From Bacteroidales bacterium (lineage in GTDB: Bacteria; Bacteroidota; Bacteroidia; Bacteroidales; UBA10428), in contig JAFGBD010000086.1 of the NCBI GenBank assembly GCA_016933335.1, positions 1 through 55,678 on the forward strand: DNA of 55,678 bases. The letters run 5' to 3'. The translations under genes were made by a program, and so were the position numbers. Of the stretch, positions 9,753-18,665 are shown piece after piece. Numbering within the stretch: position 1 is the first letter of the stretch; every line of letters begins with the position of its first letter. The notes under the pieces were generated by a model. The model made no database searches, had not been told where the DNA came from, and was given only the letters and a program-made list of their open reading frames with translations.

Positions 9753-9932
9753 CTTTCTGCATCTTAAGCAGATGCCAAATTATAATTTTATTTTTATTTA
9801 TTTAAGGAAATACAACTCTATTTATCCCATTTGGCTAAGTGTGAAAAATTCTGGCAGATGCCATATATTTATTGTGTTAAAATATTTTGGTTATTTTTAT
9901 GAGGATTAAACCAATCCAGAATCTTTCTGAAA

Positions 9933-12900
9933 ATGCAAATGAATAAACTATTCCGGCATCATGGTGATAAAACAGTTATCGATTACCTGGTCATCCTTGT
10001 CGTTCTTGTAATCGGCATGTGGCAGCTGTTTTTCTGCCAGGCAGTGATGAAATGGGACATGACAGATATCAACCTTCCATGGAACCATTTTATCAGCGAA
10101 TGTATCAACCATGGCCGGTTACCTTTGTGGAATCCATACTCCCGGTTTGGTTTTCCCCAGTATGGCGATCCGGGCACCTGGTACCCGGTAAACTGGCTGA
10201 TCGGTCTTTTCAGGCAATATGATCTTTATGCCATACACTTTGAATACCTGCTTCATCTTTTCCTTGCTGCCACCGGTATGTACAAGCTCGGCAAATTCTT
10301 CGGATTTTCAAGACATACGAGGCTGATAGCAGCTGTATCATATATGCTTTCAGGATTTTTTATCGGCAATGCCCAGCATATCTGGTGGCTGATCAATGCA
10401 ACATGGCTGCCTTTTGCTTTCCTGTATCTGTTGAGGCTTCATAAAAATCCCGTATTTACGGATGCTTTAAAACTGGGTTTTGTTTTTTTCCTGATGCTTG
10501 CCGGAGGATATCCCGGTTTGTTTATCCCGACGGTTTACCTGTTTTTTGTCACCTTCATAATTTTAATCATTCAATATCTTAAAAACAGAGAGTACGCGAA
10601 AATCCGGAGGTTTTTGTTGTTTCTTTCAATTTCTGTTATCGTCTTTGTTTTTGCCGGTATGGTGGTACTGGTAAGTTCATTTGACTTCTCGCACTATGTT
10701 AACCGTGGAACAGCCCTGCCATATGATAAGGAGGGTGTGCTGTTCGGTGCTTTTTCACCAAGGGCCCTCTTATCCGTTGTTTTTTCTTACCCTGCAAGCA
10801 TCAGTGATACTTCATTCTGGGGTGCTGACTTTTCAATGGTCAATACCTTCTTTGGTTTTTTCAGCCTGTTAGTGCTGGTCTTTTTCCTGTTATCAGGGAA
10901 AATACCCGTAAACAGTGTTTATTATGCTTCAATTGCAGTATTGTTTTTAATGATCGCCATGGCAGAGGTGTTTCCTTTCCGAAGGTGGCTGTATCTCTGT
11001 CTGCCATATATGGACCTGTTCAGATTTTCATCGCTGTTCAGGTTGTTTGCCATTTTCTTTTTCATTCTTGCCGCAGGCTTCTGTATTGAAAAACTAATGG
11101 TCCGTTTGCGATACGGGAGGCCATTCATACGATTCATGTTGATCTCAGGTATCCTGCTTTTCATTTTCCTGGTCATCATGTTTTTTAATATTGAACGATG
11201 GATGTTCAAGACCCTTGTTACAGATGGTTTCCTGTATTTTGACGGCATTGCAGGCATTGGTGAAAAAGTGTTCTTTCAGGGATCGGTATTCCTGGGGCTG
11301 ATGTGTATTTGTCTGATACTTATATGGAAAAAAAGAGAGTGGGGGGGCCGGATTTTGTTACTGGCCGTTTTCACGGAAATGATCATTTCGGTGCAGCTGA
11401 ATATTAACGCTACCGTGGTATATGCCTGCGAACCGCGGCAGATAGAAAGGCATCTGGATAAATTAACGGCAGATTTCCCGGTTCCGTCGCTGAATCACAG
11501 CATGAAAGCTTCAAACGACAATACAATGGGAAAAAACATGCCATACCTGTGGAGAAATCTCGGAGAATTATATAAAATACCATCAAGCAGCAGTTTCAGT
11601 CCCTATAAACTCAATACCATTCAAAAAGCTGTCAGAAACAAAACCCTTGATGCCGTGATTGATCGGCCAATGGTATTCCTTGCAGAATCATTGAATGAAC
11701 CGGGAGTGGTTGACACTTCAACCATTCTTCAGACTAATCCTGAAATGGTGCAGATTACAGAATTCAATCCCGGTATCATTAAGATCGAAACGAATGCTGA
11801 TACCGCACTTTACCTGGTATTGCTCCAGAATCAATACCCGTACTGGAATGTAACCATTGATGATGCCGGGCAGGAGATCATCCCGGTAAATGATGCCTTT
11901 ATGGCTGTAAGGCTGCAGAAAGGGGCTCATCATGTGGTATTCAGGTTCCGTTCACAAAAGATAATTTGTGTATTCTGGATCAGTTTCATATGCTGGGTAC
12001 TATGCCTTTCAATTATCATTTTCAGCTGGTTGAAACAACCTGGTTCCGGATTGAATTTATACCTCAGGGTGGTGATCCTGATCATGACCTTCATAATCCT
12101 TATAATTCTGTTCATCAACAACCGCCAGCGATACTTTCATTCAAAAAAGATGATCACTGCCATGGCTGATTTTTCTTCCTGCTCAGGCAACGATTCGGTG
12201 AAATTTGTTTTGAATATTGACAATCCCGCTGAATTTCCTGCTGATTTAGTCCTGCGTTCTTCTTTATTGAGACTGCAGCAGCGGAATGATCTTTCTGAAT
12301 TGCAGGGATGCCTGATACGGGAGGATTCTGAATATATCCTTTTTGCGCAGGTCAATACTCCTTTTATGCCTGAAACAGAATGGCTGATCAGCCGATATTA
12401 TCCGAAAGAAATCATGCTGAAAGAATTTGGAAACAATTATTTTACTTTAAGAAAAAAAGGAGATATCAAAGATGAGATTGTCTCATTCAGCAGTGTAAAT
12501 GATTTTGAAGTGCCGGTGCCGGGATGGTCGGATGCCGGCAGAGGTCTTGATTCAATGGTGAGCTGTTCAGGCAGGTATTGTAACAGGCTTGATTCGGTCA
12601 ATATATACAGTTCCACATACACAACAGCAATTTCCGGTATTCCGGAGCCTGCCGGGAAATATTTCAGAATATCGCTTATGGCCAGGAAAGAAACCGGTGG
12701 AGATGCACTCATTGTATTCGATGTTTCCAGGAAAGACAAACCATATATCTGGAATGCCGTAACTGTGAATGACATGGTCGCTGAGAATGGCCAGTGGAGC
12801 CAGATTTGTATGTTTAAATATCCTTATGAAAGGCTGAAGAAAGACGATGTCTTAAAAATATATGTCTGGAACAATTCAAAAGGTGATGGATGGATTGATG

Positions 12901-12938
12901 ATTTCAGGATTGAATTGATTCAGGGCGATGGCCATTAG
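9933..12938 (+). CDS. YfhO-family membrane protein with C-terminal beta-sandwich
   Basis: A 1001-residue polytopic protein. The start region has WDMTDINLPWNHFISE and GRLPLWNPYSRFG, strong features of the YfhO family (GT-C-like proteins tied to glycosylation of cell-wall polymers in other phyla). About twelve membrane segments run to residue ~480, a soluble part follows, two more helices lie near 672-735, and another soluble part runs from about 740. Residues ~845-1001 form a jelly-roll-like module ending in KIYVWNNSKGDGWIDDFRIEL, similar in layout to the end of the 611-residue protein at 3476-5311. The gene is divergent from the GT2 gene. Translation may start at the first or the third codon, both Met. 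Confidence 0.75.
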   Translation: MQMNKLFRHHGDKTVIDYLVILVVLVIGMWQLFFCQAVMKWDMTDINLPWNHFISECINHGRLPLWNPYSRFGFPQYGDPGTWYPVNWLIGLFRQYDLYAIHFEYLLHLFLAATGMYKLGKFFGFSRHTRLIAAVSYMLSGFFIGNAQHIWWLINATWLPFAFLYLLRLHKNPVFTDALKLGFVFFLMLAGGYPGLFIPTVYLFFVTFIILIIQYLKNREYAKIRRFLLFLSISVIVFVFAGMVVLVSSFDFSHYVNRGTALPYDKEGVLFGAFSPRALLSVVFSYPASISDTSFWGADFSMVNTFFGFFSLLVLVFFLLSGKIPVNSVYYASIAVLFLMIAMAEVFPFRRWLYLCLPYMDLFRFSSLFRLFAIFFFILAAGFCIEKLMVRLRYGRPFIRFMLISGILLFIFLVIMFFNIERWMFKTLVTDGFLYFDGIAGIGEKVFFQGSVFLGLMCICLILIWKKREWGGRILLLAVFTEMIISVQLNINATVVYACEPRQIERHLDKLTADFPVPSLNHSMKASNDNTMGKNMPYLWRNLGELYKIPSSSSFSPYKLNTIQKAVRNKTLDAVIDRPMVFLAESLNEPGVVDTSTILQTNPEMVQITEFNPGIIKIETNADTALYLVLLQNQYPYWNVTIDDAGQEIIPVNDAFMAVRLQKGAHHVVFRFRSQKIICVFWISFICWVLCLSIIIFSWLKQPGSGLNLYLRVVILIMTFIILIILFINNRQRYFHSKKMITAMADFSSCSGNDSVKFVLNIDNPAEFPADLVLRSSLLRLQQRNDLSELQGCLIREDSEYILFAQVNTPFMPETEWLISRYYPKEIMLKEFGNNYFTLRKKGDIKDEIVSFSSVNDFEVPVPGWSDAGRGLDSMVSCSGRYCNRLDSVNIYSSTYTTAISGIPEPAGKYFRISLMARKETGGDALIVFDVSRKDKPYIWNAVTVNDMVAENGQWSQICMFKYPYERLKKDDVLKIYVWNNSKGDGWIDDFRIELIQGDGH

Positions 12939-12949
12939 ATCCGGGCAAA

Positions 12950-14128
12950 TCAGGTATCATTCCGTTTTGAGATGGGCATGGCATATGCTGTAACATCTTT
13001 GCCGGTGATGGTTTTATCACAGAGAATGATTAACCTCTCAATAACATTTCTGAGTTCGCGGATGTTGCCGGTCCAGTTGATTTTCTGCAGCTCCTTTATG
13101 GCCTCACTTGTGATTTCGACTTTGGAACGGCCATATTCGCTGCATATCTGTGATATGAAATGGTCAGCAAGTACCGGGATATCCTCAATTCTCTCGTTGA
13201 GAGCGGGAACCTGGATTAAAATAACACTCAGCCGGTGATACAGATCTTCGCGGAAGTTTTTATTTTCGATCTCAAGTCTCAGGTCTTTATTGGTGGCTGC
13301 AATGACCCTGACATCAACCCTGATATCCTTGTCGCTGCCTACTCTTGATATTTTATTTTCCTGCAATACCCTTAAGACTTTTGCCTGGGCAGAAAGGCTC
13401 ATGTCACCGATTTCATCCAGAAAGATGGTACCGCCGTGAGCCTGTTCGAACTTGCCGATACGTTGTTTGATGGCTGATGTAAAGGCACCTTTCTCATGAC
13501 CAAAAAGTTCACTTTCAATCAGTTCAGAAGGAATAGCTGCACAGTTCACTTCCACGAACGGTCCTGATGCCCTTTCGCTTTTCTCGTGAAGCCAGCGGGC
13601 AACAAGTTCTTTACCGGTACCGTTTTTACCGGTAATTAAAACCCGTGCATCGGTAGGGGCAACCCGTTCAATCATCTCCAGCACCTTCTGAATGGCCGGA
13701 GATTCACCGACGATATCCCAGGTTCCGCTGACCTTTTTTTTCAGGCTGCGTGTTTCAGTAACAAGCTCGGTTCTCTCCATGGCATTCCTGATGGCTACAA
13801 GCAGCCGGTTAAGGTCAAGCGGTTTTTCGATAAAATCGTAAGCGCCTTTTTTGATGGCCTCCACCGCTGTATCAATATTTCCGTGGCCGGATATCATGAT
13901 AACCGCACTATCTCTTGATTTTTCCATCAGTTTGTCCAGCACTTCAATGCCATCCATATCAGGCATTTTAATATCACAAAGTACAATATCAAATGAACCC
14001 TTGTCAAAAAAATCAAGGCCCTCCGGACCATTGGTTGCCATTTCTACTGTATGTCCTTCGTATTCAAGTATTTCCTGGAGAGTATTCCGGATGCTTTTTT
14101 CGTCGTCAATGACAAGGATATTGGCCAT
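12950..14128 (-). CDS. NtrC-type sigma-54 response regulator lacking a DNA-binding domain
   Basis: The 392-residue protein has a receiver domain (residues 1-120; acidic pair D8/D9, phosphoacceptor D52 in LCDIKMPDMDG, Lys102) and an AAA+ sigma-54 interaction domain (about 138-375). Visible motifs are Walker A GKNGTGKE (167-174), the L1 loop GAFTSA (214-219; usual GAFTGA), Walker B GGTIFLDEIGDM (232-243) and the arginine-finger region NFREDLYHRL (291-300). The protein stops about 15 residues after the AAA+ lid, so the usual Fis-type helix-turn-helix (about 50-70 residues) is absent. No sensor kinase gene lies next to it. It may activate sigma-54 promoters from solution or rely on a partner for DNA binding. 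Confidence 0.9.
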   Translation of the reverse strand: MANILVIDDEKSIRNTLQEILEYEGHTVEMATNGPEGLDFFDKGSFDIVLCDIKMPDMDGIEVLDKLMEKSRDSAVIMISGHGNIDTAVEAIKKGAYDFIEKPLDLNRLLVAIRNAMERTELVTETRSLKKKVSGTWDIVGESPAIQKVLEMIERVAPTDARVLITGKNGTGKELVARWLHEKSERASGPFVEVNCAAIPSELIESELFGHEKGAFTSAIKQRIGKFEQAHGGTIFLDEIGDMSLSAQAKVLRVLQENKISRVGSDKDIRVDVRVIAATNKDLRLEIENKNFREDLYHRLSVILIQVPALNERIEDIPVLADHFISQICSEYGRSKVEITSEAIKELQKINWTGNIRELRNVIERLIILCDKTITGKDVTAYAMPISKRNDT

Positions 14129-14136
14129 GGTTCGAG

Positions 14137-14160
14137 GATTTGTGTGGGTGTTACTGGATT
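14137..14160 (-). repeat. partial copy of the tRNA-Val 3' end
   Basis: Bases 14143-14160 are identical to 14315-14332, which hold the 3' acceptor and part of the T arm of the tRNA. The match continues to 14137 / 14309 with two mismatches (24 positions in all). The copy lies 172 bp beyond the tRNA on its 3' side and just upstream of the response-regulator start. It could be an attachment-site remnant or the leftover of a tandem tRNA copy. Confidence 0.6.
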
Positions 14161-14190
14161 ATTCTCATGATCCGGGATTATGGAGTATTT

Positions 14191-14315
14191 AACAATCAAA
14201 GCCCTTCACTGCCGTTCCGGATTATTTTGTTTTTCGGGCTGATTTATGAAAAATTCTTTTTCAAAACTTCCCCAAAAAACAAAACTCTTTCCTCCCGGAA
14301 AAAGCTTTGATTGTT
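14191..14315. repeat. 12-bp inverted repeat downstream of tRNA-Val
   Basis: AACAATCAAAGC at 14191-14202 is the exact reverse complement of GCTTTGATTGTT at 14304-14315, which directly follows the 3' end of the tRNA. The 101 bp between them hold no gene. Confidence 0.5.
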
Positions 14316-14316
14316 G

Positions 14317-14391
14317 TGGGTGTTACTGGATTCGAACCAGTGACCCCTACCCTGTCAAGGTAGTGCTCTAAACCAACTGAGCTAAACACCC
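14317..14391 (-). tRNA. tRNA-Val (anticodon GAC)
   Basis: The minus strand folds into a complete cloverleaf: acceptor stem GGGTGTT/AACACCC, D arm GCTC-AGTTGGTTTA-GAGC, anticodon stem CTACC/GGTAG with loop TTGACAG (anticodon GAC), T arm CACTGG-TTCGAAT-CCAGT and discriminator A. CCA is not encoded (the next bases read CAA), as is common in Bacteroidota. The gene stands alone. Confidence 0.95.
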
Positions 14392-14464
14392 GGAAATTTT
14401 GCTCCGAAGGGTATGCCTCATCATTTTTGCAATCAGACCTGAAATTGCTCCAGGCCAAATATGC

Positions 14465-14484
14465 CCTGTCTGCCGACAGGCAGG
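14465..14484. repeat. short palindromic element (CCTGTC ... GACAGG)
   Basis: CCTGTC (14465-14470), loop TGCC, GACAGG (14475-14480), followed by CAGG so that a shifted pairing CTGCC/GGCAG is also possible. It resembles the hairpin at 55241-55257 in the right-end island and may be a member of a dispersed palindromic family. Confidence 0.4.
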
Positions 14485-14577
14485 TAAACGCTAATGAGAT
14501 GGTGCAAAGATATATTTTAATCGAAGACTTTCCAAAAGTCATAAACCTCAGGAAAGTCTGAATCATGAATAAAGATA

Positions 14578-15174
14578 TTAAAAAGCGCCCGGAGCTGTAA
14601 ATACAGGCCGGATGATAATGGCTGAAAGAATCATCGACAGAATAACATATACGGCTATCAGCACAATCAGGCTGACAATAAAATAGACCGTGACTTTTTC
14701 TTCAGGCACCTGCATCATGGGTTTTAAACCGACATACAGGATGTATAATCCGTAAATAGAGGCAAGAAACACAATGACAGAAAGCCCGGGAATGATATAA
14801 AAAATACCTGCCACCAGCATCGGAGTGTAAGAATAAACAACCAGCCGGAACGCATTGTTATAGTTTTTAACAGCTGAAAATGATGGCGCTAGAACATCGA
14901 TGATAAAAGCTGTGAGATAGACTCCGGCTATCATGTTTATCAGCATTATAACGGCATACCTGATCCCGAACGATAGCGAACCCACATGGCCGATAACGGG
15001 CATGTTCCGGCCTATAAGTCCGTAACCGATAAAACTGGCTACTACCGGTATTAATACCAGTGGCAACAGGTAATTCATCAGAAGAGTTGTGGAACTGGTT
15101 TGTTCCTGCTGAATGGTATTCCATTCATTTTTCGGGTTAACAATGATTCCCTTTACACGGTTTATCAGATTCAT
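14578..15174 (-). CDS. Yip1-family integral membrane protein
   Basis: The 198-residue protein starts with INRVKGIIVNPKNEWNTI, the family's typical lead-in, and has five hydrophobic segments including YNNAFRLVVYSYTPMLVAGIFY, a pattern of the YIP1 domain family. Bacterial members have no settled function. It is the last gene of a minus-strand series (17150 to 14578) with the radical SAM and the small membrane protein genes, though an 82-bp gap with a tandem duplication separates it from the former. Confidence 0.8.
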   Translation of the reverse strand: MNLINRVKGIIVNPKNEWNTIQQEQTSSTTLLMNYLLPLVLIPVVASFIGYGLIGRNMPVIGHVGSLSFGIRYAVIMLINMIAGVYLTAFIIDVLAPSFSAVKNYNNAFRLVVYSYTPMLVAGIFYIIPGLSVIVFLASIYGLYILYVGLKPMMQVPEEKVTVYFIVSLIVLIAVYVILSMILSAIIIRPVFTAPGAF

Positions 15175-15223
15175 GGATTTAATAATTAAAGTTTTATTAA
15201 AATGCTAATTTAAAGGTATTAAA

Positions 15224-15277
15224 TAATATTCAATGTTTGATGCTGAAGTTTAATATTCAATGTTTGATGCTGAAGTT
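15224..15277. repeat. perfect 27-bp tandem duplication over the radical SAM stop codon
   Basis: Two identical 27-bp units lie head to tail at 15224-15250 and 15251-15277. On the minus strand each unit encodes NFSIKH and a stop, so the end of the neighbouring gene is duplicated just behind itself. Confidence 0.9.
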
Positions 15278-16654
15278 ACGGAGGTAGCTCAGATAGCCCT
15301 GATTATGGTGAATCCAGTTTCTGACTATTTTCTTTCCGAAAAATTTTATCAGAACAGGTACAAAGGAAGGAAAACAGGTTTTTGAATGCAGGTTCCTGAA
15401 TAATGCAACGGTTGATTCCCAAACGGTATTCAGCGCTTCATTGATTCCGCGTGTATATGAATAAAACTCGCTGAAGCTGTCAATCATGCCCTGCTGAAGT
15501 TCACGCGGGGAAAAATTCCTGGGCCGGAAAACCACATGCATGGCATCGTAATATTCCCACTTCTTATGCAGCAGACGGTCTTCACTTTCAATTCTTCTGT
15601 AAAACTCTGTTCCGGGCAATGGGGTAAGGATCAGATACTGGACAGATGTGATACCGCTATTGATACAAAAATCAGAAGTTGTTTCAAAAATATCCTTTGT
15701 ATCCGCATCGCTTCCAAACATAAACATGCCGTGAACAAATATCCCGTTTTCTTTAAAGATCTTAATTGAACGACTGATATCCTCAACATTTTGTGCCTTT
15801 CTCATTTCTTTGAGACTATCGTTGTTGATGGATTCAAATCCGATGTATACGGTGCTGCATCCGCTGTTCTTCATCTTACGGACCAATGCCGTATCTCTGG
15901 TTATCTCAGTCCTGAGCTGGGCAGACCATTTTCCGCTGAAGTTCCTGGCCTTCATCCTGTTAAGCAGTTCATTCGTCCTTTTTTTGTTCACAACAAAATG
16001 ATCATCGGCAAAGAAGATGTTTCTGTCTTTATAAGGTTCGAGTTCTTCCAGCACTTTATCGATACTCCTTACACGATAACCCCTGCCAAACATCTCGGTG
16101 ACAGAGCAAAAATTACAATTAAAAGGACAACCGCGGGAAGTCATTACCGGAACCACTTTCATTTTTTCCCAGCCTTTTAATAATTTAAAATCCGGGATGG
16201 GGAGTTCATCAAGATTTTCCACCCTGCTGCCGAAAACCACTTTGTTTTTCAGCCTGCCCGAAAGCAGATCAATGATCTGGTTTTCTCCTTCCCCGACAAA
16301 TACCTGATCAAAATCGTTGATGACATCTTCGGGTATCATGCTGGCATGAATACCGCCAATGACAGAACGGGATTTCATGCCTGCTTTGGAGCGGATTTTT
16401 TTATATTCACGGGCGATTTCCTTTCCGCGGGTGATGGTTGCTGTCATACAGCTGACACATAGAATATCAGCACTTTCAAGTTCTTTGGGAGCTACCTTTC
16501 TACCAACAATGTTTTCATTGATGATGGAAACATGATAACCTGCCTTATCGGCAATGGTGCCAAGATAAACCGGACCCAGCAGCGGAATGGTCATGAATTT
16601 ATCGAAAACATTTGAAAATGCGCCTGTCGGTTCAACAAATAAAACATTCACCAT
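15257..16654 (-). CDS. B12-binding-domain radical SAM protein
   Basis: A 465-residue protein. Residues 1-140 form a cobalamin-binding-like Rossmann region (VLFVEPTG, then DILCVSCMT and VIGGIHASMIPE). The radical SAM core begins with SRGCPFNCNFCS, whose Cys176, Cys180 and Cys183 bind the 4Fe-4S cluster. YIGFESINNDSLKEMRK and TPLPGTEFY are standard later motifs of the BchE/P-methylase-like group. A short C-terminal region with EFYSYTRGINEALN follows. Such proteins carry out methylations or ring rearrangements; the substrate cannot be told here. The gene begins one base after the stop of the 16656-17150 gene (TAAAATG), so they are translationally linked. The 3' end lies in a 27-bp tandem duplication. 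Confidence 0.9.
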   Translation of the reverse strand: MVNVLFVEPTGAFSNVFDKFMTIPLLGPVYLGTIADKAGYHVSIINENIVGRKVAPKELESADILCVSCMTATITRGKEIAREYKKIRSKAGMKSRSVIGGIHASMIPEDVINDFDQVFVGEGENQIIDLLSGRLKNKVVFGSRVENLDELPIPDFKLLKGWEKMKVVPVMTSRGCPFNCNFCSVTEMFGRGYRVRSIDKVLEELEPYKDRNIFFADDHFVVNKKRTNELLNRMKARNFSGKWSAQLRTEITRDTALVRKMKNSGCSTVYIGFESINNDSLKEMRKAQNVEDISRSIKIFKENGIFVHGMFMFGSDADTKDIFETTSDFCINSGITSVQYLILTPLPGTEFYRRIESEDRLLHKKWEYYDAMHVVFRPRNFSPRELQQGMIDSFSEFYSYTRGINEALNTVWESTVALFRNLHSKTCFPSFVPVLIKFFGKKIVRNWIHHNQGYLSYLRNFSIKH

Positions 16655-16655
16655 T

Positions 16656-17150
16656 TTATGAGGATTTAATATTTTGTATCCTGTTTACATATTCTATAAT
16701 CAGCAGGTCGACACCTAAAAAAAGAAATGACAACGGCCACAGTTTCGAAGAAACCGTAAATACCAGGAAAAAGATGAGAAATAAAGTTATGAAAGACAAA
16801 GAAGACAGAACATAAATCATCTTCTTTTTAGAGGCAGCAACAGGTATAAAGCTGATCCCGGTTACCAGCAGGAAGACAGGCCAGTCATGCGACAGGCTTT
16901 TCCATGTTGTGAAGTTGAGATAGTAAAAAAATATGCCGAGCAAACCAATAAAAGCACCCAGCCATATAAGCACCGGATCTTTTCTTTGTTTCTGAAAATA
17001 GAGCAGACTGAACCCCGTTCCAAGAATCAGCATCAGTACAGGCCAGTGCCTGCTTATCCCGTTGATAAACCTGAAATTCTCCAGCGTTACAACAACACCT
17101 GTAATGATCAGGATCAATGCAAGAAAGGCCGTACCGGATTTATTTTTCAT
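16656..17150 (-). CDS. small LiaI/LiaF-like membrane protein
   Basis: A 164-residue protein with about seven short hydrophobic segments in repeated pairs, each containing a W-P-V/L motif (SRHWPVLMLILGTG, SHDWPVFLLVTG, SKLWPLSFLFLG). This is the mark of the LiaI-LiaF-like transmembrane region (DUF5668 type), related to envelope stress sensing. No C-terminal soluble LiaF domain is present. It is directly upstream of, and coupled to, the radical SAM gene. The function is unknown. Confidence 0.65.
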   Translation of the reverse strand: MKNKSGTAFLALILIITGVVVTLENFRFINGISRHWPVLMLILGTGFSLLYFQKQRKDPVLIWLGAFIGLLGIFFYYLNFTTWKSLSHDWPVFLLVTGISFIPVAASKKKMIYVLSSLSFITLFLIFFLVFTVSSKLWPLSFLFLGVDLLIIEYVNRIQNIKSS

Positions 17151-17297
17151 ACAACATATAATGTATGGTAAAAATAAAGAAAAAAGAGATCATAAAAAAA
17201 ACCGGCAACCTGAGTTAATCATGGCAACTGTTTTAAAAATAAAAAGCTATTCTTATCTTAACGGCAAAAATGAATAATAATTAACCAAAACTGTTCT

Positions 17298-18605
17298 ATG
17301 GAAAACAATCAGAAGTCCCGGCTGATCCCCCCGGGCATCATATTCCCTTTTATACTGATAACAAGCCTCTTCTTTTTATGGGGTGTGGCCAATAATATGA
17401 CCGACACATTACTGGCTGCATTCAAGAGAATCATGAGCATGAGCGATTCGCAGACAGCTCTCATACAGGTTGTGTTTTACGGAGCCGGTTACGGTTTGCT
17501 GGCCATCCCTGCAGCTATCTTCATTAAGAAATATACTTATAAGGCAGGAGTCTTGCTCGGATTAGGACTATATTCAATCGGCGCCATCCTTTTCTTCCCG
17601 GCCAGACTGACAGCTGATTATTACTGGTTTCTTGCGGCCATCTGGATTCTCTCGGCAGGATTGTCCATCCTCGAGACAGCTGCAAATCCGTACATCATTT
17701 CCATGGGATCTGATGAAACCGGGACCAGGAGGCTGAACCTGGCTCAATCTTTCAATCCCATCGGGTCCATTACCGGGATTCTTGTCAGCCAGCAGTTCAT
17801 TCTGTCAAAACTGAACAGAGCCAGTGCTGTTGAGCGTGCTGCAATGAATCCTGAAGAACTGCAGGGCATTCAGCACGGCGAACTGAATGCGGTTACCATG
17901 ACCTATGTGACGTTAGGCCTTCTTTTAATTATCATCTGGGTGTTGATAGCAACCAACAGGAAGATGCCCAGGACAGCGGAAGCAGGCGGGCCGCTCAATT
18001 TTGGCAAAACCTTTGGCCGGCTGTTTCACAAAAAACACTATGTGTGGGGGGTGGTTGCCCAGTTTTTTTATGTCGGGGCACAAATCGGCGTCTGGTCATT
18101 TACGATACGGTATGTCATGAAAGAGCTCCGGCTTGAAGAAATACAACTGCCTGCAGGCAAAACGGCCGAGCAGATGGCGGCAACCTATTACCTGGCTTCA
18201 CTCATCCTTTTTACCTGTTCCAGGTTTATATGTACCTGGCTCATGAAATATATAACACCGGCGAGGTTACTGACTGTTCTGGCCTGCCTGGCAGTTATTT
18301 TCACTGCAATGGTGATATACGCAGGAGGGATCATTGGTGTTTACGCACTGGTAGGGATTTCGGGATGCATGTCTCTGATGTTTCCGACCATTTTCGGATT
18401 GGCATGCCGGGGTTTGGGAGAAGATACAAAACTTGCAGGTTCAGGACTGATACTGGCCATTTTTGGCGGGGCTTTCTTTACCCAGTTACAGGGTGTTGTC
18501 TCAGATATGACCGGTAACATCAACCTTGCTTTCTGGGTTCCGCTCTGTTGTTTTATTGTTATTGCATATTATGGTTTGCTGGCCGGAAAATACGCGCTGA
18601 AATGA
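17298..18605 (+). CDS. FucP-like sugar:H+ symporter (MFS)
   Basis: A 435-residue protein with twelve membrane segments, close in length to the E. coli fucose permease. Family motifs are visible: FFLWGVANNMTDTL in helix 1, QVVFYGAGYGLLAIPA, LSILETAANPYI in helix 4 and RLNLAQSFNPIGS in helix 5. Members of the FHS family carry fucose, glucose, galactose or mannose with protons; the substrate here is not readable. The gene is on the plus strand before the secreted carbohydrate-active genes. It probably handles monosaccharides released by polysaccharide breakdown. Confidence 0.9.
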   Translation: MENNQKSRLIPPGIIFPFILITSLFFLWGVANNMTDTLLAAFKRIMSMSDSQTALIQVVFYGAGYGLLAIPAAIFIKKYTYKAGVLLGLGLYSIGAILFFPARLTADYYWFLAAIWILSAGLSILETAANPYIISMGSDETGTRRLNLAQSFNPIGSITGILVSQQFILSKLNRASAVERAAMNPEELQGIQHGELNAVTMTYVTLGLLLIIIWVLIATNRKMPRTAEAGGPLNFGKTFGRLFHKKHYVWGVVAQFFYVGAQIGVWSFTIRYVMKELRLEEIQLPAGKTAEQMAATYYLASLILFTCSRFICTWLMKYITPARLLTVLACLAVIFTAMVIYAGGIIGVYALVGISGCMSLMFPTIFGLACRGLGEDTKLAGSGLILAIFGGAFFTQLQGVVSDMTGNINLAFWVPLCCFIVIAYYGLLAGKYALK

Positions 18606-18665
18606 TTCTTATTCATGTTTTTTGAATTTGATTGTTTTCAATATATGTATTAAATGTTAATAAAG

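Noticed and set aside
12950..14128. A pseudogene call for the short sigma-54 regulator
   Set aside because: The frame is clean and all core motifs are present; no remnant of a helix-turn-helix was seen in the 11 bp up to the convergent gene end. Absence of the domain is therefore treated as real.
14261..14566. A 101-codon minus-strand frame
   Set aside because: It runs straight through the tRNA-Val gene and reads the familiar tRNA-derived peptide SNPVTPT, so it is an artefact.
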